From Cyanophora paradoxa (Eukaryota; Glaucocystophyceae; Cyanophorales; Cyanophoraceae): 64,000 nucleotides of DNA. The position numbers were made by a program, and so were the translations under genes. The notes beneath the pieces are model-generated. The model ran no database searches and was not told the origin of the DNA. It saw only the letters and a program-made list of their open reading frames with translations. The first letter of the stretch is position 1. Every line of letters starts with the position of its first letter. This document shows, one piece after another, positions 62,390-64,000 of this stretch. The stretch lies in assembly GCA_004431415.1 (NCBI GenBank), contig QPMI01000008.1:1-64000 (forward strand). The letters run 5' to 3'.

Positions 62390-64000
62390 TCACTGGACGC
62401 TGCAGGACTTCTCTTCCCCCGCGGCCGGCGTCGGCGGCGGGAGGGGCGCTGGCAGCGACGCGAAGGGCTGCCGAGGCGCCATCAGCTCGAGATGCAGGGC
62501 AAGGGGGAGGGCAGCGCCCTCTGACCTTCGTGTTGGCGACGGCGGCGTCGATGTGGCTGCAGAGGCGCGCGATGCACTCCTCCTGCATGCTGTTGTGGAA
62601 GAAGAGGGCGTTGTGGCGCGGGAAGTTCGCCATGTCGGGCGGCAGGCCGGCCGTCGACGGGAAGCGCTCCTGCGGGTCGTCCACCACCGGGATGATCGCC
62701 TGCGTGGATTGCGGCCGGCATAAATACACGATATGGATCTCTCAGGTCTGCGCGCGCGGTTCACGGGCGCCGCGAGTTCAACTCTGATAGTTTTAGCCAT
62801 GCAGCGCTGGCTCCGCAGACCTTGCCGAGGTGGCACGCCTCCGCGATCTCGCGGCGCACCCTGCGCGCGGCCAGCGGTCAGAGGAGTGGAAAGAGCGACT
62901 CGGCCCCAGCCACAGCCCGTGCACGCACCAGTCCTCGAGCTCCTTGCAGCGCTCGAGGGTGCCATCAACGAGGATGAAGACTGCGGGGCGGGCTAAGGGA
63001 GAGCTATCCACGATCAACGCAGAGCCGGACCGTCGCAGCAGGAGGCGCGGAGGGATTCGAGGATCTTCGAGTCGAAGACGCCGCCCTGCAGCGACCGCAC
63101 GTCGAAGAAGACCTTGTAGCTGTCGGAGAAAGTCCAGGCGTGAGCCTCGGAGAGAAGTGGGGCGAGTTCGAAGGCGGACCCGTGGCTCTCGAGGGCCTTG
63201 CAGAAGAGAGAGGCGAGGTAGTTCTTGCCCCCCATCCGCCGGTACGTGATGCTGCGCCCTGTTAGCGAGCTCATCTAACAGCTTACGTCAGGTGGATGCG
63301 CACAAGACGTGGTACTCGTAGCCGGGAGGGAGGGGCGGGACGCGCGAAGCGGGGCCGTAGCCGGGCGCTGCACCGTAACCCGGCGTGGGGCTGTAGCCAG
63401 GAGCTTGGCCGTACCCAGGCCCGGGGCCGTAGGCTGGGGGCGGGGTGGCGGAGATGTGGCCGCCGCGGAGGGCGGCGATCTCGGCGAGGAGGCGGTGGCG
63501 GGCGCCAAAGTGCGGGACGCCCATCCGCTCGAGCTCGCCGTCGCCCAGGGCGAGGAGGGCGACGCCGTTCGTGTAGCGGAAGGCCCCCGCGAACCTGCTC
63601 CCGCCTCAGGTTTCCGGAGGGGTTCGGGGTTTCTCCTCAGGCAGTGCTGAGCGGGGCGGCGCGGCGCACTCGGCGATCTGGCCGCGGGAGCGGACCCACG
63701 CGACGACGTCCTCCTCGCTCCAGGAGCGCACGTCGCCAGCCGGGGGGGCCGCGGGGGCGCCGGCCGGGCGCCTGCTGGGGCGCGCTGCGGGGCGGGCTCG
63801 CGTCGGGGGAAGGGAAGCACGGGCGGGGGTACACGGACTGGGAGCTGGAGCGGCCGAGGCGGCGGGCGGGGCGGGGCGCGGGGCGGGGGCGGCCTGCGGT
63901 GGCTGGGTGAGGGGCGCGGCCGCGGGGGCGGGGCGGCGGGGCGCACCACGGGGGCGGGGGCGTGGGCGGGGAGGGAGCGGAGGTAGGGCACGACGGCGGC
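62390..64000 (-). CDS. SAM-TIR protein (SARM1-like), 5' end beyond the window
   Basis: Exons on minus inferred from frame and splice sites: SAM exons from beyond 64,000 down to 63,304, with an intron inside the SAM domain (about 63,598-63,680), then 63,031-63,251, 62,929-62,980, 62,821-62,860, 62,526-62,699 and 62,390-62,485. The SAM domain runs from SWSEEDVVAWVRS to GARHRLLAEIAAL. A Gly-Tyr linker (YGPGPGYGQAPGYSPTPGYG) follows. The TIR domain starts YHVFITYRRMGGKNYLASLF, continues YKVFFDVRSLQGGVFDSKIL and LVDGTLERCKELEDW, and, after the next intron, VRREIAEACHLGK and IIPVVDDP. The Glu in the WVRREI helix sits where SARM1-type TIR NADases have their catalytic glutamate. SAM-TIR order is that of SARM1, an NAD+-cleaving sensor. 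The paralogous fragment at 7,345-8,110 suggests that LRRs precede the SAM. Confidence 0.8.

Overview
The window looks like nuclear DNA of a photosynthetic, GC-rich unicellular eukaryote, most likely an alga; I cannot name the lineage. The evidence is spliceosomal introns, many very short and starting GTACCC or GTGCG; a lumen-type FKBP with a twin-arginine thylakoid signal; a CDKL-family kinase; and abundant diverged duplications. No bacterial operons, rRNA genes or CRISPR arrays are visible.

Host part, left (1-32,126). A decayed non-LTR retrotransposon (endonuclease, reverse transcriptase, RNase H) fills about 1.25-6.5 kb on the minus strand. A broken LRR-SAM gene copy follows at 7.3-8.1 kb. 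A tandemly duplicated OB-fold gene lies at 11.6-13.7 and 15.3-17.2 kb. A 3.75-kb inverted repeat (arms 18,499-22,243 and 22,501-26,245) is flanked on both sides by a 10-bp-period minisatellite. Then come an unrecognised multi-exon gene (27.4-28.3 kb), a DOMON-like gene (minus) and a CDKL-type kinase (plus).

Central element (32,127-59,783; 27,657 bp). An AT-rich integrated Polinton / Polinton-like virus sits inside an exon of the kinase gene. It has about 1.02-kb terminal inverted repeats and a perfect 6-bp target duplication (AAGGGG). Its replication and integration genes are a protein-primed family B DNA polymerase, a primase-SF3 helicase and an rve integrase. Its virion genes are a major capsid candidate, minor capsid candidates, a packaging ATPase and a huge S74-type fibre with fibre-associated paralogues. 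Accessory genes are a SpeD-like S-adenosylmethionine decarboxylase proenzyme, a patatin-discoidin fusion, a zinc-ribbon nuclease, a RING protein and several small unknowns. The polymerase appears to have lost its proofreading exonuclease motifs. A complex hairpin element built on GTGTCACAGG occurs twice in each TIR and once inside the element.

Host part, right (59,784-64,000). The kinase reading frame resumes in phase after the target duplication. Then come a thylakoid-lumen FKBP (plus) and a convergent SAM-TIR protein (minus), which resembles SARM1 and retains the catalytic-type glutamate. Three neighbouring host genes (DOMON-like, FKBP, SAM-TIR) each have a copied fragment of their terminal exon just downstream of the real one. 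That is an unexplained local pattern.

The genes of the element would work together as an integrated virus: polymerase and primase-helicase replicate it, the integrase inserts it with the 6-bp duplication, ATPase plus capsid genes package it, and the fibre, patatin-discoidin and SpeD genes would act on host attachment, membranes and polyamine metabolism.
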